Assembly: GCA_030248215.1 (NCBI GenBank)
Contig: JASANG010001396.1
Span: 1-64,000, forward strand
From: Enoplolaimus lenunculus
Taxonomy: Eukaryota; Nematoda; Enoplea; Enoplida; Thoracostomopsidae
Length of the DNA: 64,000 nucleotides
Reading direction: 5' to 3'
This document shows positions 41,783 to 53,728 of the stretch, piece by piece. The notes below the pieces were generated by a model, which was given only the letters and a program-made list of their open reading frames with translations, made no database searches and had not been told where the DNA came from. Numbering within the stretch: the first letter of the stretch is position 1; the number at the start of each line of letters is the position of its first letter. Made by a program: the position numbers and the translations under genes.

Positions 41783-42686
41783 GGGCCAATGTTACTTTTA
41801 CGGCATTAAGCGAATTCCTAAGCCTAAGGCTAAAGTGTTGCAAAAGTATATTCCTAAGCCTAAGCCTAAGCGTTGCAAAAGTTTATTCCTAAGCCTAAGC
41901 GTTGCAAAAGTTTATTACTAAGCCTAAGCGTTGCAAAAGTTTATTCCTAAGCCTAAGCGTTGCAAATGCTTATTCCTAAGCCTAAGCCTAAGCGTTGCAA
42001 ATGCTTATTCCTAAGCCTAAGCCTAAGCGTTGCAAATGCTTATTCCTAAGCCTAAGCCTAAGCGTTGCAAATGCTTATTCCTAAGCCTAAGCCTAAGCGT
42101 TGCAAATGCTTATTCCTAAGCCTAAGCCTAAGCGTTGCAAATGCTTATTCCTAAGCCTAAGCCTAAGCGTTGCAAATGCTTATTCCTAAGCCTAAGCCTA
42201 AGTGTTGCAAATGCTTATTCCTAAGCCTAAGCGTTGCAAATGCTTATTCCTAAGCCTAAGCCTAAGCGTTGCAAAAGCTTATTCCTAAGCCTAAGCCTAA
42301 GCGTTGCAAAATTTTATTCCTAAGCCTAAGCCTAAGCGTTGCAAAAGTTTATTCCTAAGCCTAAGCGTTGCAAATGCTTATTCCTAAGCCTAAGCCTAAG
42401 CGTTGCAAATGCTTATTCCTAAGCCTAAGCCTAAGCGTTGCAAATGCTTATTCCTAAGCCTAAGCCTAAGCGTTGCAAATGCTTATTCCTAAGCCTAAGC
42501 GTTGCAAATGCTTATTCCTAAGCCTAAGCGTTGCAAATGCTTATTCCTAAGCCTAACCGTTGCTAAAGTTTATTCCTAAGCCTAAACCTAAGCCTAAGCC
42601 TCAGCAAAACAATGTCGCCTAGAATGTAAGCCTACTCTTTTACAGACCCACCAGAAACCGGGACGGCCCTACAAGTAACATGGGCC
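41783..42686 (+). mobile_element. Family C element with 35-bp GCCTAA array, perfect 8-bp TSD
   Basis: GGCCAATGTTACTTTTACGG to CTACAAGTAACATGGGCC, flanked on both sides by GAACATCG. The interior (about 41815-42600) has some 23 units of GCGTTGCAAATGCTTATTCC plus two or three TAAGCC hexamers (29- and 35-bp forms). This is the clearest case of a minisatellite grown inside a still-bounded hAT-like MITE. Confidence 0.92.
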
Positions 42687-43770
42687 GAACATCGCATTAA
42701 ACTGAAACAAAGTTGATTTTCTGTTGTGCTTTTCAGTTATCATCCCACTCCATCCGACGTTTGCCTAAAATTGGCGAATTTACGAAAATATTACATATTT
42801 GAGCTTCTTATAAAATCCCTCTGAATATATCGCGGTTCCACACACAAACTTTATTTTTAATCTGTTCGATGTTTGAGATTCTATAACGAACCCCAAGAGA
42901 CAAAAAATGTTTTGCCGAAAAGTTCTACAGTTTGAATTTGTAAACATCACCAAATATGTACCCGCGTTATGGAATATTTTATCCAATGGTATAGCGACAC
43001 CTGTAGTTTCTATCCCGGTCGTCGTTTACCCACGGGTACTCACGAAAACTCGCTGGTAAATGTAGAACTCTGATACTCTGGTTATGGTTACGGTAGACGC
43101 GATCAACAAATTCCTATCTGACAGGTAAAAAACTGCTTCATTCGCAAAACGATTTTAAGTCAAGTATTAATGGAAGCCGAACCCACACGGGCATCTCGCC
43201 GTAGTACATAAGTTTTTTCAGTATCCTGTAAATTAATATTTTGTCCTAAGAAATGATATTTTATTCACATTTCCGAGCGTCCAAATTTCTCAGAACAACG
43301 TCCACACATCGCTGGCATATTCGTAGTCCACTCAAACCGTTGCCAGCATACAAGCCCAGGACCTCAAGGTAACGCTCGAAACTCCTATCCTTCAACCAGG
43401 TCGCAGGTATTTGTCTACACCTATTAATATTATAGACATTTTGTTCAAACGTCACCAATTTAATCAGAGTTTGGACACAATTCAGATTGAAAGCGATCGC
43501 CCATCTGCCGGTTAAAACATTCGTACCGGTGCTACTATAACGCGTTAGAAATGATAAATAGGTTTTAAGTTCAAATTTAAATTTAATGTTCAATTTGAAA
43601 TTCAACTACTGCTATCGTATGAAATATGGCACGATAACGTTGCTTGGTTTATGCAAAATTTGCCAAGATAGAGATAAGTAGGTCATGTGCTCTTTGTAAC
43701 TTTTACTTAATTTGGGTGTAATGCACACATTAAATGATGTTTGTCAACTTGGCTTTGTTTGTACTATATT
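42687..43770. other. Intergenic; one weak open frame
   Basis: A 114-codon minus-strand frame at 43261-43605 (ending RICQRCVDVVLRNLDARKCE) has some protein-like character, and its stop TAA overlaps AATAAA. I find no relative and no splice context, so I leave it as an unproven hypothetical. Confidence 0.25.
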
Positions 43771-44030
43771 GTACCAAGAGGGAATCCCCCTTATTTCAAA
43801 GGCCCTACTTCTTTTAATAACTCCCGCGCCCTCTTCCTCTCCCCCCCCCCCCCCTTGGGGCTTTTTTTTTAAAATTACTCCTTGGGGGTCTCCTTTCTCC
43901 CCCTCTTCCCCTAGGGAAAAACCCCCCCTCTACCTTTATTACACCAAAATCTCCCCCTCTCCACCTCTTTTTTATATTTCCCTCTTTTTCCTTCTCTCTT
44001 CCTAATTTCTCCTATTTTTTCCTATCCCCC
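43771..44030 (+). repeat. Pyrimidine-rich low-complexity block
   Basis: C/T homopolymer clusters (a run of 14 C, then CTTTTTTTTT, GGGAAAAACCCCCCC). It looks like homopolymer-scrambled sequence and may be a consensus error more than biology. Confidence 0.7.
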
Positions 44031-44106
44031 ACACATATGATTGGGTTAACGCGTGACAATTTTACCATATTACGTTTCCGGTCGTCCACCAGTTAAGCAT
44101 AGTAAT

Positions 44107-44264
44107 AAATCACCACAAGACGTGAGAGCCCCCTCGGGCTCGAGCGTCAAGCTCCTATAAGCTGAGTGGTGATGGTATACGCCTCCCACTCCAGTCACTG
44201 GAGTTCGAATCCTAGTATAAAAGTAGGTCTCAGGGGAAATAGAAAATGTTCATATGAGAAAGGG
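44107..44264 (+). mobile_element. Family D MITE with tRNA-like core, left end lost
   Basis: TATAAGCTGAGTGGTGATGG and GGAGTTCGAATCCTAG boxes, right end CATATGAGAAAGGG next to TTAA. The left terminus is replaced by other sequence next to the low-complexity block. Confidence 0.7.
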
Positions 44265-44284
44265 TTAAATCCTTCATGTCTTTG

Positions 44285-44408
44285 GATTCAAATTTGACTC
44301 ACTGAGAATCGCACGTTTGACTCTGGAGGAGTCGAATTTGACTCTGTTTGTGTAGTCCCGTAGAGTCCATTTCGGAGAGAGTTAACTTGACTCACCATTT
44401 TTGCAGTG
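44285..44408. mobile_element. Family A MITE, right half only
   Basis: GAATTTGACTC blocks and CCATTTTTGCAGTG next to TA; left arm missing. Confidence 0.8.
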
Positions 44409-44510
44409 TACTAGACGCTGGGTGTGATTGTTGTCAACAAGTGTTACGGGTTCTGTCCGTTGGGAAACAGAAAGACCGGTGAACGTTAGACACTTGGAAG
44501 GTTAGGCAGG

Positions 44511-44756
44511 CGCGTATGTTTAGGCCAAAAATTGTTAGGCGTATATTTAGGTTTACACTTGTTTATATACCTAAGCTTAAAGTTAGTCGGCACGCCCTTT
44601 ATAATCAACATAGGTTATTGGGGCAAAGTGGAATGCGCGTGTTTAGGCTTAAAATTATTAGGCTTTTATTTAGGCTTAAGCTTATATGTAAACCTAGGAT
44701 TAGGTGTAGTCGGCAGTCCCTATACAATCGACATATGTTATTGCTGGATCGATGGG
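44511..44756 (+). repeat. ~123-bp tandem duplication with TTAGGC-like hexamers
   Basis: Two diverged units share TTAGGC(C/T)(A/T)AAA, TTATAT..ACCTA and AGTCGGCA(C/G)(G/T)CCCT. Open frames here (arginine/leucine-rich) are by-products. Confidence 0.75.
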
Positions 44757-44838
44757 AAGTAGTGTTTAAACTTCGTGTCCACAATCACTGTAATATATCT
44801 TTGGTTTAAAAAGTTATATCCTATTTATTACTAAGAAG

Positions 44839-45290
44839 CAGGGTGGGAAGCGGGTAAAGACTTTTTACCCGACCCGCGCTTTACCCACGCAAACAACCAG
44901 CGGGTATATCCGCGCAAAAAAATCTACTCACGACCCACCTTTTACCCCAGCGGCTGAAGTCAAACCAGTATTTTAAAGATCGCTGGTGATTCGCGCTTTA
45001 AATGAAGTTTTGCGACATAGCTTCAACGTATTTTACAAATGAAATTTTACTAGAAACAACTAAATTTCAAACCCAGCTAAATACATCACGGGGCCGCACC
45101 TGGCCAGAAATGAAACAGACAAAGCATACATAGGTTTTCAACCTTAAAAACTTAAACGTTTGCCGCGGGTAAAAACTGTAAATTTTTTACCCGCGTGATA
45201 AAAATCTTTACCCACGGGCATACCCGCGTCTGAAATTTTTTACCCGACCCGCGTTTACCCGCTGGCAAGCGCGGGTAACATCCAACTCTG
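44839..45290. mobile_element. Family K hAT element, perfect TSD
   Basis: Begins CAGGGTGGGAAGCGGGTAAA and ends GCGGGTAACATCCAACTCTG. It is flanked on both sides by CTAAGAAG (44831-44838, 45291-45298). CAG...CTG ends with an 8-bp duplication identify hAT. The interior is rich in GGGTAAA/TTTACCC motifs. No transposase frame, so non-autonomous; the intact duplication suggests a recent insertion. Confidence 0.85.
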
Positions 45291-45774
45291 CTAAGAAGCG
45301 ATAGACGCTACGAATAGCTAAAAATAACAATTGTGATGTAAAACATCAGTTGAAACTAACTCAAACTGCGCGAAAAGTTTCAAAATCACACGAAATTAAA
45401 ATTTGAGCAAATATTTGTGGAATTCTTCCAATTAAATGTAAAAGCCAACATTAGCTATTGCGGTACAAATTCGTGTTTGCTTTCAAAGAAATTTTCAATT
45501 TTTAACCAGCGAGGGATCCATACGGATGTGACAGGGTCCGACGCAAGGTACAACAGTGAAAATTACTCGAAGCGACCCAGAAGACAAATACAATTAAGGT
45601 ACAGTCTGCTAATAATTATTTTTGGTATTGAATTCTTGTTTGCAGGGTCATCGCCTGGGCGGTTCCCTTTAAATCCGGCAATGATGTTAATTTGCACGTC
45701 TTCTACACATCTGCTGCGCTTATATATTAAATATTTAGCAACATAAAACTAACACAAATTTTCTGAAGGGAAAA
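45291..45774. other. Intergenic; uncertain open frame
   Basis: A 109-codon plus-strand frame (45417-45746) and a shorter minus-strand one overlap here. Neither has a recognisable domain or good splice context. Confidence 0.25.
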
Positions 45775-45995
45775 CGCCAAAGTAAGGAACACGGGCGGAA
45801 CAGTATTATAAGCATATCCCTAAGCCTAAGCCTAAGCGTTAGAATGAGCATATTCTTAAGCCGAAGCCTAAGCGTAAGCATGAGCATTATCCTAAGCCTA
45901 AAGCCTAAGCCTTAAGCCAAGCAAAAAAGCTAGTCTAAAGCTTAAGCTTACTCTATTGCAGTCAAACGTTCCGCCCCTGATGTTTACATAGGCCA
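45775..45995 (+). mobile_element. Family C MITE
   Basis: GGAACACGGGCGGAACAGTA to AACGTTCCGCCCCTGATG, TTTACATAGGCC; GCCTAAGC core. Confidence 0.65.
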
Positions 45996-46392
45996 TGGAA
46001 ACGAAGGAAATGTATATAAAAAATGTAATACAAAACGACTATTACATTAATTTAATTTCAGAATTGGAGTTTAGTTTCAAATGAAACCATATGTCAAAAG
46101 TGGTTTTCTACAGTATTTTGTCACGCAACCGTAACTCGATGGGCAATTGAATTCCAATCTGACAGTCGAAAAGTATGCTAATAAAATATGCTTATAGCAC
46201 AACAACCGGCTTGAGCGATCGTTGAAAACGATTCAATGTTCAGCATTTTGGGTTTTCGTCGTTAAACTTGAACGGAAACGCATTGAGGTTTCGACAATGA
46301 TATAATGTTGCTACTTGTAATCAAAGCGATTCCGAGTCTCTGGTTTTTGACCGACACTTCACACGACCCCGGCGCGTATAATGGAACCAATT

Positions 46393-46546
46393 GGCCCACG
46401 GACAGTTCACCTTGCTATGGGTGGCTAATAATTGTTTGCAGGGCGACATTCAATGGTTTTCAATGAGTGACAAGTCAGGTTGAAAATTTTCTAGGGGGAC
46501 CAAAATTTGTCCGCGGGGGCTGAGTTTCCCCCTTAGGTTGCGGACC
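46393..46546. mobile_element. Family G MITE, diverged
   Basis: GGCCCACGGACAGTTCACCT to CCTTAGGTTGCGGACC with the AATGAGTGACAAGTCAGGTT box. Confidence 0.6.
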
Positions 46547-46902
46547 AGGAATAGTGATTAACAGATATCGCTGGTACCATACCCAATTAATTTACGCAAA
46601 AAATTCAGTTTGGTCGTTTGAACACTTCGACGCATTGATCAATTGAAATCACCTGGGTGGAACTTGAATTAATACAAGGCGGAAACAAACGTAAATTGAT
46701 GCCTTATGGGATAAAATATGGAGCTAATCCCAAAATAGGGATTCTTGAACAAATGTTAACCTTACTGAAAACGACATCCTATTAAGAAGTAAACAAATTG
46801 AATGACATTGCTTCGAATTGAAGTAATATTATCTTCTCATATGAAAACGGTTGAAAATATCTTATCCGCTGCAACAGTATCGCTTTTAAAGAGCGCAAAT
46901 GC
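46547..46902. other. Intergenic, no gene seen
   Basis: AT-rich, featureless. Confidence 0.3.
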
Positions 46903-47219
46903 TGCAGTGACCCGAATAAGAAGGGGGTAATAAGAGAGGGTCCCGATTTTGAGTCCCAATCAAATGAAATCCGTATTCCTAATAAGAGTCCGTAAGCGGA
47001 TAGAGTCCCTACACCCTAATTAGAGTCCATAAATGTCAATTATTCCTAATTGTAGAAAACGTTTATTTCAACGGATAGCTGCAATCCCGTGTATATATCA
47101 GTAACGAAGGGTGGCGGAGCGTAAGTTAAAAATAAATAACAGTCCGTTACCGAATAACAAGTGGAACCCTCTGGAGATACCAAACAAATATCACTCCCCC
47201 CTCTTATTCGGTGACTACA
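46903..47219 (+). mobile_element. Family F element with 8-bp TSD
   Basis: TGCAGTGACCCGAATAAG to TATTCGGTGACTACA, flanked by GCAAATGC and GTAAATGC (7 of 8), which places family F among 8-bp-duplicating (hAT-like) transposons. The interior is about 110 bp shorter than in the 9.8-kb copy. Confidence 0.7.
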
Positions 47220-48396
47220 GTAAATGCGTAAATCTCAGCCTGCCAGAAATTATTTAGCTAAAATTTCAGACATAATTTTTAGAAAGTGTTCGCAAATTAG
47301 CCAGGTATTAAAATGGTCGGACATTTTTTGACATTTGCGAGCGCAGTATAACCTGGATAGCGCGTTAGTGCCACCCTAACGGTGATGGCATGTGAAATGA
47401 ATATGTTTAACACTTAATTTTAACAACAGCAAAAGCTGAACAATTGACAATGTTCACAGTCGAACCCCCGGGCCGTAAACAGCGACCCTCGGCTTCTTAG
47501 AATTTACTGAAGTAATTTGACACCAAGTCATTCGTATGACTGTGGGAAATATATTTAGACAGGACGCGACACAAAGTATACGGCGCGGTGACAGTAAAAT
47601 TCGTGTCAAAAGCGCTTTAAATTTTAACTCATGGGAAACGTAGACGAATGTACAGTTTAAATTATAATTTTATGAGGTAAATTTTAATTCGGATGACCTT
47701 TACGGACCGATCTAAAAGGTGGCGAAAGGTAGGCTTATTTTTAAGCCGTTGTCATTGTCATATATTTTGTGTATTGAATAAACGTTAACTATGTGAGTTT
47801 TACACAAACCCACATGCTATAATGTAAGCTGAATCAGAAAACTAATAAACTAATGCGCAGTTCACAATAATTTTGTCGATGGTGTCAGTTATACGCCACG
47901 GCTATCACGAGGTCGAGGCACCGTTGCCAAATTTATTGTGAACGGCGCATAAACGGGGGTATTGTTCAGTGTTAGTAACAATGTTTTTCAAGATAATTTT
48001 CAACAAGCAGCCCCTAAAAGCGTCAATCGAGACGGGAAAATAAAAACGCAGAGTTTTTTTGAATATTTCATTCTTTAGTTGGAATCGACTAAGTTTATAA
48101 AAGCAATTAAAAATAGGGTTAAGTGAAACCAGAGTGACCAAAGCGGACTACCCTGGAAATCTACATTCGAATTCTACTTTCAAATATTAACCTAGTTTTT
48201 TTGTCATATTACAGTTGAAACGATGTTAGAAAATTAGTAAGCAGATGTAAAAATGAGAAATATTTTTACATTGTCTTGACTAATCAATTTTACCAGTAAA
48301 ATTGTTTGGAAAGTCTGAACCACGACCATAAACCACTTGTAGTAGAGACGGCATCCATGCCCTCACAAACCACATTTTAAAATTATTTTTGCGTAT
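47220..48396. other. Intergenic; small palindrome at 47852-47950
   Basis: ATGCGCAGTTCACAATAA at 47852 returns inverted as TTATTGTGAACGGCGCAT at 47933-47950: a 99-bp MITE-like unit. No gene seen. Confidence 0.5.
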
Positions 48397-48741
48397 GCTG
48401 GCTGGGTGGTTTGAAACCCTACTTGAGTATTACTTGGTTTTAAGTACGTGCTAATGTAATTACTTAGCCATTTTGTCGTTTATAAAATCGTACTTAAGTT
48501 AAGTAAATGCTTGCCGCTGACTAAATCTGATAGATTACAAATTAACCGTTCAGGTATACAAACCTTGGTCCAACTGAAATTCCAGACTCGTGGTGCCTCC
48601 TGGATATAAATCAAAACTATTACTTTTTTCGCTATGACAGTGGCTCACATTTGGCATTTACCTGTTTTGTTCAAAAAGTTAAGTATTTACTTAAGTCAGC
48701 GACTTAAGTAATTACTTAAGTATGACTTAATAAACTGCACC
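48397..48741 (+). mobile_element. TIR element end with ACTTAAGTA motifs
   Basis: TGGCTGGGTGGTTTGAAACC followed by repeated TACTTAAGTA/ACTTAAGT motifs. A matching inverted end (AGGATTACCCAGCCA) lies at 52936-52950. They may be one old element split by later insertions or two solo pieces. Confidence 0.5.
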
Positions 48742-48969
48742 AATTTAGATGATATGATACTTCCGAGTGGCCGCTACTACGCGATGTAAAAACGCATATT
48801 TTTCTATCTTACAATATCAGCGTCAACTTTAAGGTTACAAATGATTAAATCTCTACGCTTTGTAGAGCGGTTTTGAATACGGTTTATGTGTTTTGAAATG
48901 ATATTTTTGCAAAACAAAATTGAAAAAACTGACGTAAATTTTTTTACAAATTCACCATCAAAACTGTGA

Positions 48970-49113
48970 CCTATGTTACATTTAGGGCCGTCCCGGTTTC
49001 TGGTGGGTTTGTAAAAGAGTAGGCTTACATTCTGGACTGCGTTTTTTTGCTTAGGCTTAGGCTTAGGCTTAAGAATACGCTTAATCTTATGTTACTGCCC
49101 TAAAAATAACATT
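48970..49113 (+). mobile_element. Family C MITE
   Basis: GACCTATGTTACATTTAGGG to CCCTAAAAATAACATTGACC with TTAGGC core. Confidence 0.65.
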
Positions 49114-49205
49114 GACCGAATCTGTGGTAAAATGGGTCGCATGAGAAATGACGGACAGACGACTGATTTGTATCAGTTATATTTGAGAAAACAAATGGCC
49201 CAAGT

Positions 49206-49785
49206 ATAGGACATGGCCGAATCGTTTTGCGGAGGGGCTGTAACAGAGTCAGTTTAAGTGTTATACTAAATTTTTTGCTTTGGCTTAGGGTTACACTGTA
49301 AATTTCACTGTGTTGATTTCAACTCAGATTGAGTTAAATCAGTCAGTTTGAGTTAGGACTATCAGAACACAGAATTTTGAGTTGACTCAATTTATTCTGA
49401 GTTAATTAATCAGCTCACCCGAAGTCAGTTCAACTCAGAGTGAGAATCAACTCAACTGAGAGTGAGTTTTATTGTTTACTGATATTAATTCAGAAATAAC
49501 CAACTCGCTAGCTGAATTGATTGATCAACACACAGAATTTTGAGTTGACTCAATTTATTCTGAGTTAATTAATCAGCTCACCCGAAGTCAGTTCAACTCA
49601 GAGTGAGAATCAACTCAACTGAGAGTGAGTTTTATTGTTTACTGATATTAATTCAGAAATAACCAACTCGCTAGCTGAATTGATTGATCAACGAATTGGA
49701 ATTTACGCTGTAGCCTTAGGTTTAGGCTTAGGAATATGATTATACTACAGTTCCGGCCTTGTTCTATACATTGGCCCAACAATTT
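49206..49785 (+). mobile_element. Family C MITE interrupted by family B
   Basis: ACATGGCCGAATCG...CTAAATTTTTTGCTTTGGCT before the insert and TTAGGTTTAGGCTTAGG...CCTTGTTCTATACATTGGCC after it. Confidence 0.6.
49294..49710. mobile_element. Family B MITE with internal tandem duplication
   Basis: TA-flanked CACTGTAAATTTCACTGTGT to ATTGGAATTTACGCTG. About 165 bp (ACAGAATTTTGAGTTGACTC through GAATTGATTGATCAAC) occur twice in tandem at 49367-49528 and 49533-49692, nearly identical, so it happened recently. Confidence 0.85.
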
Positions 49786-50938
49786 GTTTCAGGTTTTCAA
49801 AAGTCAGTTTTAAACTCCAGAACGACCATTTTTGTCTTCAAACCGGTAGGAAAACCCAAATTAAAAACGCTCCAAAACCACTGAAACCAGTTCGTTTGAA
49901 GCGTCATTGATATAAGCCGTCAAAGAACTGATTTTATAAACATGCAAAAAAATGAAAACTTATTTGCCTCAAAATATTGAAAACAATTTTTCCGATTAAA
50001 CTTTAAAACCCATGAGTTCACACTAAACAAAAAAAGCAAGCTTTATCAACTCGCACGCGACAACGGCTAACTGTGCAGCCCGTATTTAACGTTGAAAAGC
50101 CAATATATTGCGTGCTCTGTATCCCCGTATGCTTACAGCGGGCTGGGTAAACAGCCCATCTCAAATTGAAGCGGGGAGACGGGAATTTTGAGGCATTTAA
50201 GAATTTAGCATAACGTAAGCTGAAGCTAATCTTGGGGGAGCATACATGGATCTAAGAGGTTCTGAGCATACATACCCCCTTCTTGGCTTTTGTGTGAATG
50301 CTGATATATAGCAACTCGAAGTTTAGTGTAGTTAAAAACGGTTTGAAGTATAGCGTGGTCAAAGTCAGTAAAACCGGAAACGGAAAATTTGTGTTTAATG
50401 CTCTGATAAAATGCGGACGCATTTGGAATATGTTTTAAGTCCAGGGGGGCGTCCGGACTATGGCCTCTGACCTTGATCGGTTAACCCATCAGACTGTCAC
50501 TTAAAATCACATGTGTAGTGAAATTTAGTGCTAAAATTGCGTTTGGCATTTCGCTCGCTTTGCTCGCGACGTCTATTCACTGTTATGTGTTGATGGGGGG
50601 CGTAGTACAATTTCTGGGTCTCCAACTGAGAACAGTTGAAAACGAACTCAAATTTCAACTTCAATTCAAAAGTAACGCTTTATCTTTATGTGGTTTCAAA
50701 TCGGTGTAGTATACATATTTCTCTCAAGAGAAAAAATTGAATAATGTCTTTTAACGGTATTGGTTTGATGCAATATGTATTGAAATAATAATTAATAATG
50801 TGCCTAACAACTGTTCGCATTTGCATAATTTCTTCCACAAGTTTAAGCCTATGCTTAATTCTGGTTCAAGTTATGCCAAAACCTGACAGTTTCGAAAAAT
50901 GTACGTTAATTATGCAGGAACCCATTTTTGAAAAAATC
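49786..50938. other. Intergenic, no gene seen
   Basis: Includes GGGGGGCGTCCGG at 50445 and TTGGCATTTCGCTCGCTTTG at about 50542, a dispersed motif. The overlapping short frame starting 50518 belongs to that repeat. Confidence 0.35.
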
Positions 50939-51125
50939 GGCCAATGTAAATAACACGGGCGGAACAGTATTATAAGCATATTCATAAGACGAAGCCTAAG
51001 CCTAAGCCAAAGTGTAAGTAAGAATGAGTGTATTCCTAAGCCTAAGCCTAATCATAAGCGTAACAATGAGCATACTCCTAAGCCTAATCATAAGCGTAAC
51101 AATGAGCATACTCCTAAGCCTAAAA
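50939..51125 (+). mobile_element. Family C MITE, right end lost
   Basis: GGCCAATGTAAATAACACGG, then GCCTAAGC core with a small internal duplication (AATCATAAGCGTAACAATGA twice). Confidence 0.65.
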
Positions 51126-51764
51126 GCGAATTTTTTGTATAATTTGAATATTTCTAGACACTAGGAGTTGACACAGGGATGAGCGAAGGCTCGAAGTCAG
51201 AATTTAGACTGCGCTTTGAACAGAAGCGAGCGAGATGTAATACATTGTTTCAGTATTAAATACACACAAAAAAGTATTTCTGAATTTATTCAGAAAAGTA
51301 TTTTCTGTGGCAAATCTGAAAAGTTTTTCTGATATTTAACATGATTTCTCTAAAAATAACTGGAAAACGCTTATTTTCAGACTTAATTTCAAAACTTTTT
51401 TGAAAATCTTTCTGTTATAACAGAAACACTTTTCAAGTGCACCTTGCTAATTATATTTCTTAAATGTACGAATTTTTTTCTTAAATATCAGAAATATTAT
51501 TTTGAGTGTACCTCTGCTGTTACAATTGTATGCCGTTCGCGAAACTACAAACTGACATATATCATTGTAATATGAACCCGGCATGTATAAAGTATCCATT
51601 AAATAAAATAATCCATGATAAACGCAAGGGTCAAACTAAAGTGTAAATGCGTTAGACCACGACAGGGGAATCAAATTTCAGTGCAACTGAGGATTATGAG
51701 TCAATCCACGAACAAATATTTGACAGGGCGGAGATTAGAATACATTTCACTTAAACTAAAATTG
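51126..51764. other. Intergenic, no gene seen
   Basis: AT-rich with AGCGAGCGAGATG at 51227 and several TTCAGAAA/TTTCTGA complementary runs at 51270-51500 that could form a weak hairpin. Confidence 0.3.
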
Positions 51765-51985
51765 GGCCTTGTAATCATCAGGGGCGGAACGTTTTTCTGT
51801 GAAACTGTAATAGAGTAAGTTTTCAGGGGTGGAACATTTTTCTACGAAACCGTAATAGAAAAAGTTTAAGCTTCAGACTAATTTTTTGCTTAAGGCTTAA
51901 GTATAAGCACAATGTTACGCTCAGGCTTTAGGAATGTGATTTAATACTAATGTTACGGCCCTGTTCTATACATTGATCATGAAAG
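51765..51985 (+). mobile_element. Family C MITE with duplicated left end
   Basis: TGGGCCTTGTAATCATCAGG, then AGGGG(C/T)GGAAC(G/A)TTTTTCT occurs twice; right end CCCTGTTCTATACATTGA. Confidence 0.55.
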
Positions 51986-53379
51986 GTAGCTAAGATCAAC
52001 AAAAACCTGGTCTGCTCAAACTATGCTTATGCAATTTATAATTTGGATCGTTTGCCAATTCCATAACCAAAAGGTCGAAAATTAATGTTTTACAATTATT
52101 CGCTGCCAACGGAATTCTTCATTATATAAAGTATGGGATCAACTGTGGATCCAGCAACAAAGATTTCCGCTTGCTTGGAAACAGAATAAATAATAATTGA
52201 ACAAACGTCGTCCATGAAGCGAGCGCGAAACCAAACACAATTTTAGCATTAAATCACGATATAATTCATAGTTTCAATTTCGAATATATCTGAGGAACAG
52301 ATACGTACCCCACGCGTTGTATCCCTGATAGAAGAGTAAAATGATTAAAATGAGCAATGACCCTCAGCCACCGAATAAAGGTGGACAGTCGCCGACTGTA
52401 CACCTGACTCCATTCGTGGCCGACGCACAAACGTCATGCGGTTGTTATACAAAAGATACAAATGCAAGATAATTTAAATAATTTAAATAATTAAGACATC
52501 CATCATTTTTAAAATGAAAATTAAAATGCAGTATCAGTCACGGTAGGAAATGCACATGGCTTGTAATTTTTGAAGGCTCCACTGACGCTGTAAAATGTGA
52601 AATAGTCCGAAGCAAAAAGTTAGCAAAATTTTAACCGACACTTGATGATGAAACGAAATTAGTGAAAATATAATAAGTATTTGCTTACTTTTAAGTCGCC
52701 GAATTAAGCAAGTCTTAAATTTTCCAGCAGAAATAAACGCCAAATGTCAGCCAATGTCATAACAACAAAGTAATAGTTTTGCTTTATACTGAGGACGAAC
52801 CAATAGTCGTCGACAGTTTCAATTTTAGCAAGGTTAGTATGCTTGAATTATAAATTTGTAATTATCAAAGTTACTCAGTGACTTAAGTATACTTAACACG
52901 TATCTTAGTACTAAGTCGTACTTAAGTAGCGTTTAGGATTACCCAGCCAATTGTTAATTTGCTAATTTTAAGTAAATATCTGTGAAATGTCCAAAATTTT
53001 TGATTTTATATTTATTTATTTAAAAAATCGGGAGAATTGAACGCGTCAAATTGCCTTCAAACGTCAAAACCAAACGCATCGGACGGTACAATTTTTGTCA
53101 AACTGAATAATTTCGCAACTGAAATTGCCGGAACCTGCAATAACTATTCTACCAGACTCGAAGCCGGAGGTTTGTTTTCTGCCGGATCCAGATGCAGACC
53201 TTCGATAGAATCATTGCGTATACGGAGGTCCTATTAAAATCAATATGAACACTATCTAGTTTCTTAAACCTAAAACCTAATCAAGCCAGTGGTTCATTTC
53301 AAATCAAGTTTCTACACTCATTGTTTTAAGCCTTGTAATTTATCAAAATTTCAAATTTTATACTGTACACCTGCCTTGG
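51986..53379. other. Intergenic, no gene seen
   Basis: Contains the inverted ACTTAAGTA-rich terminus at 52865-52950 and a CCGGATCC/CCGGAGG segment at 53130-53200 resembling decayed transposon pieces. Confidence 0.35.
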
Positions 53380-53728
53380 CCCATGTTACTTTAACGGGCG
53401 TCCAGGTTTCTGGTGCGTCCATAAAAGAGTAGGTTTAGATTCTAGATTCGATTTTTTGCTTAGGTTTAGGCATTAGGCTTAGGAACACATTTTTGCAACG
53501 TTTAGTTCAAATTTTATACTGTACACCTGCCTTGGCCCATGTTACTTTAACGGGCGTCCAAGTTTCTGGTGCGTCCATAAAAGAGTAGGTATAGATTCTA
53601 GATTTGATTTTTTGCTTAGGTTTAGGCATTAGGCTTAGGAACACGTTTTTGCAACGCTTAGTTGGCTAGGCTTTAGGCTTAGGAATACGCATAATTTACT
53701 GTTACGCCTCTTAAAGTAACATTTGCCG
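53351..53728 (+). repeat. ~158-bp tandem duplication of a family C left half
   Basis: AAATTTTATACTGTACACCT through TTTTTGCAACG(T/C)TTAGTT occurs at 53351-53509 and 53509-53668, followed by one normal right end (CTCTTAAAGTAACATTTGCC). The unit includes 30 bp of flanking DNA, so the duplication arose after insertion. Confidence 0.85.

Noticed and set aside
43261-43605. 114-codon minus-strand frame as a single-exon gene
   Set aside because: Protein-like in places but low-complexity at the start, no domain, no relative known to me; kept only as a note in the intergenic entry.
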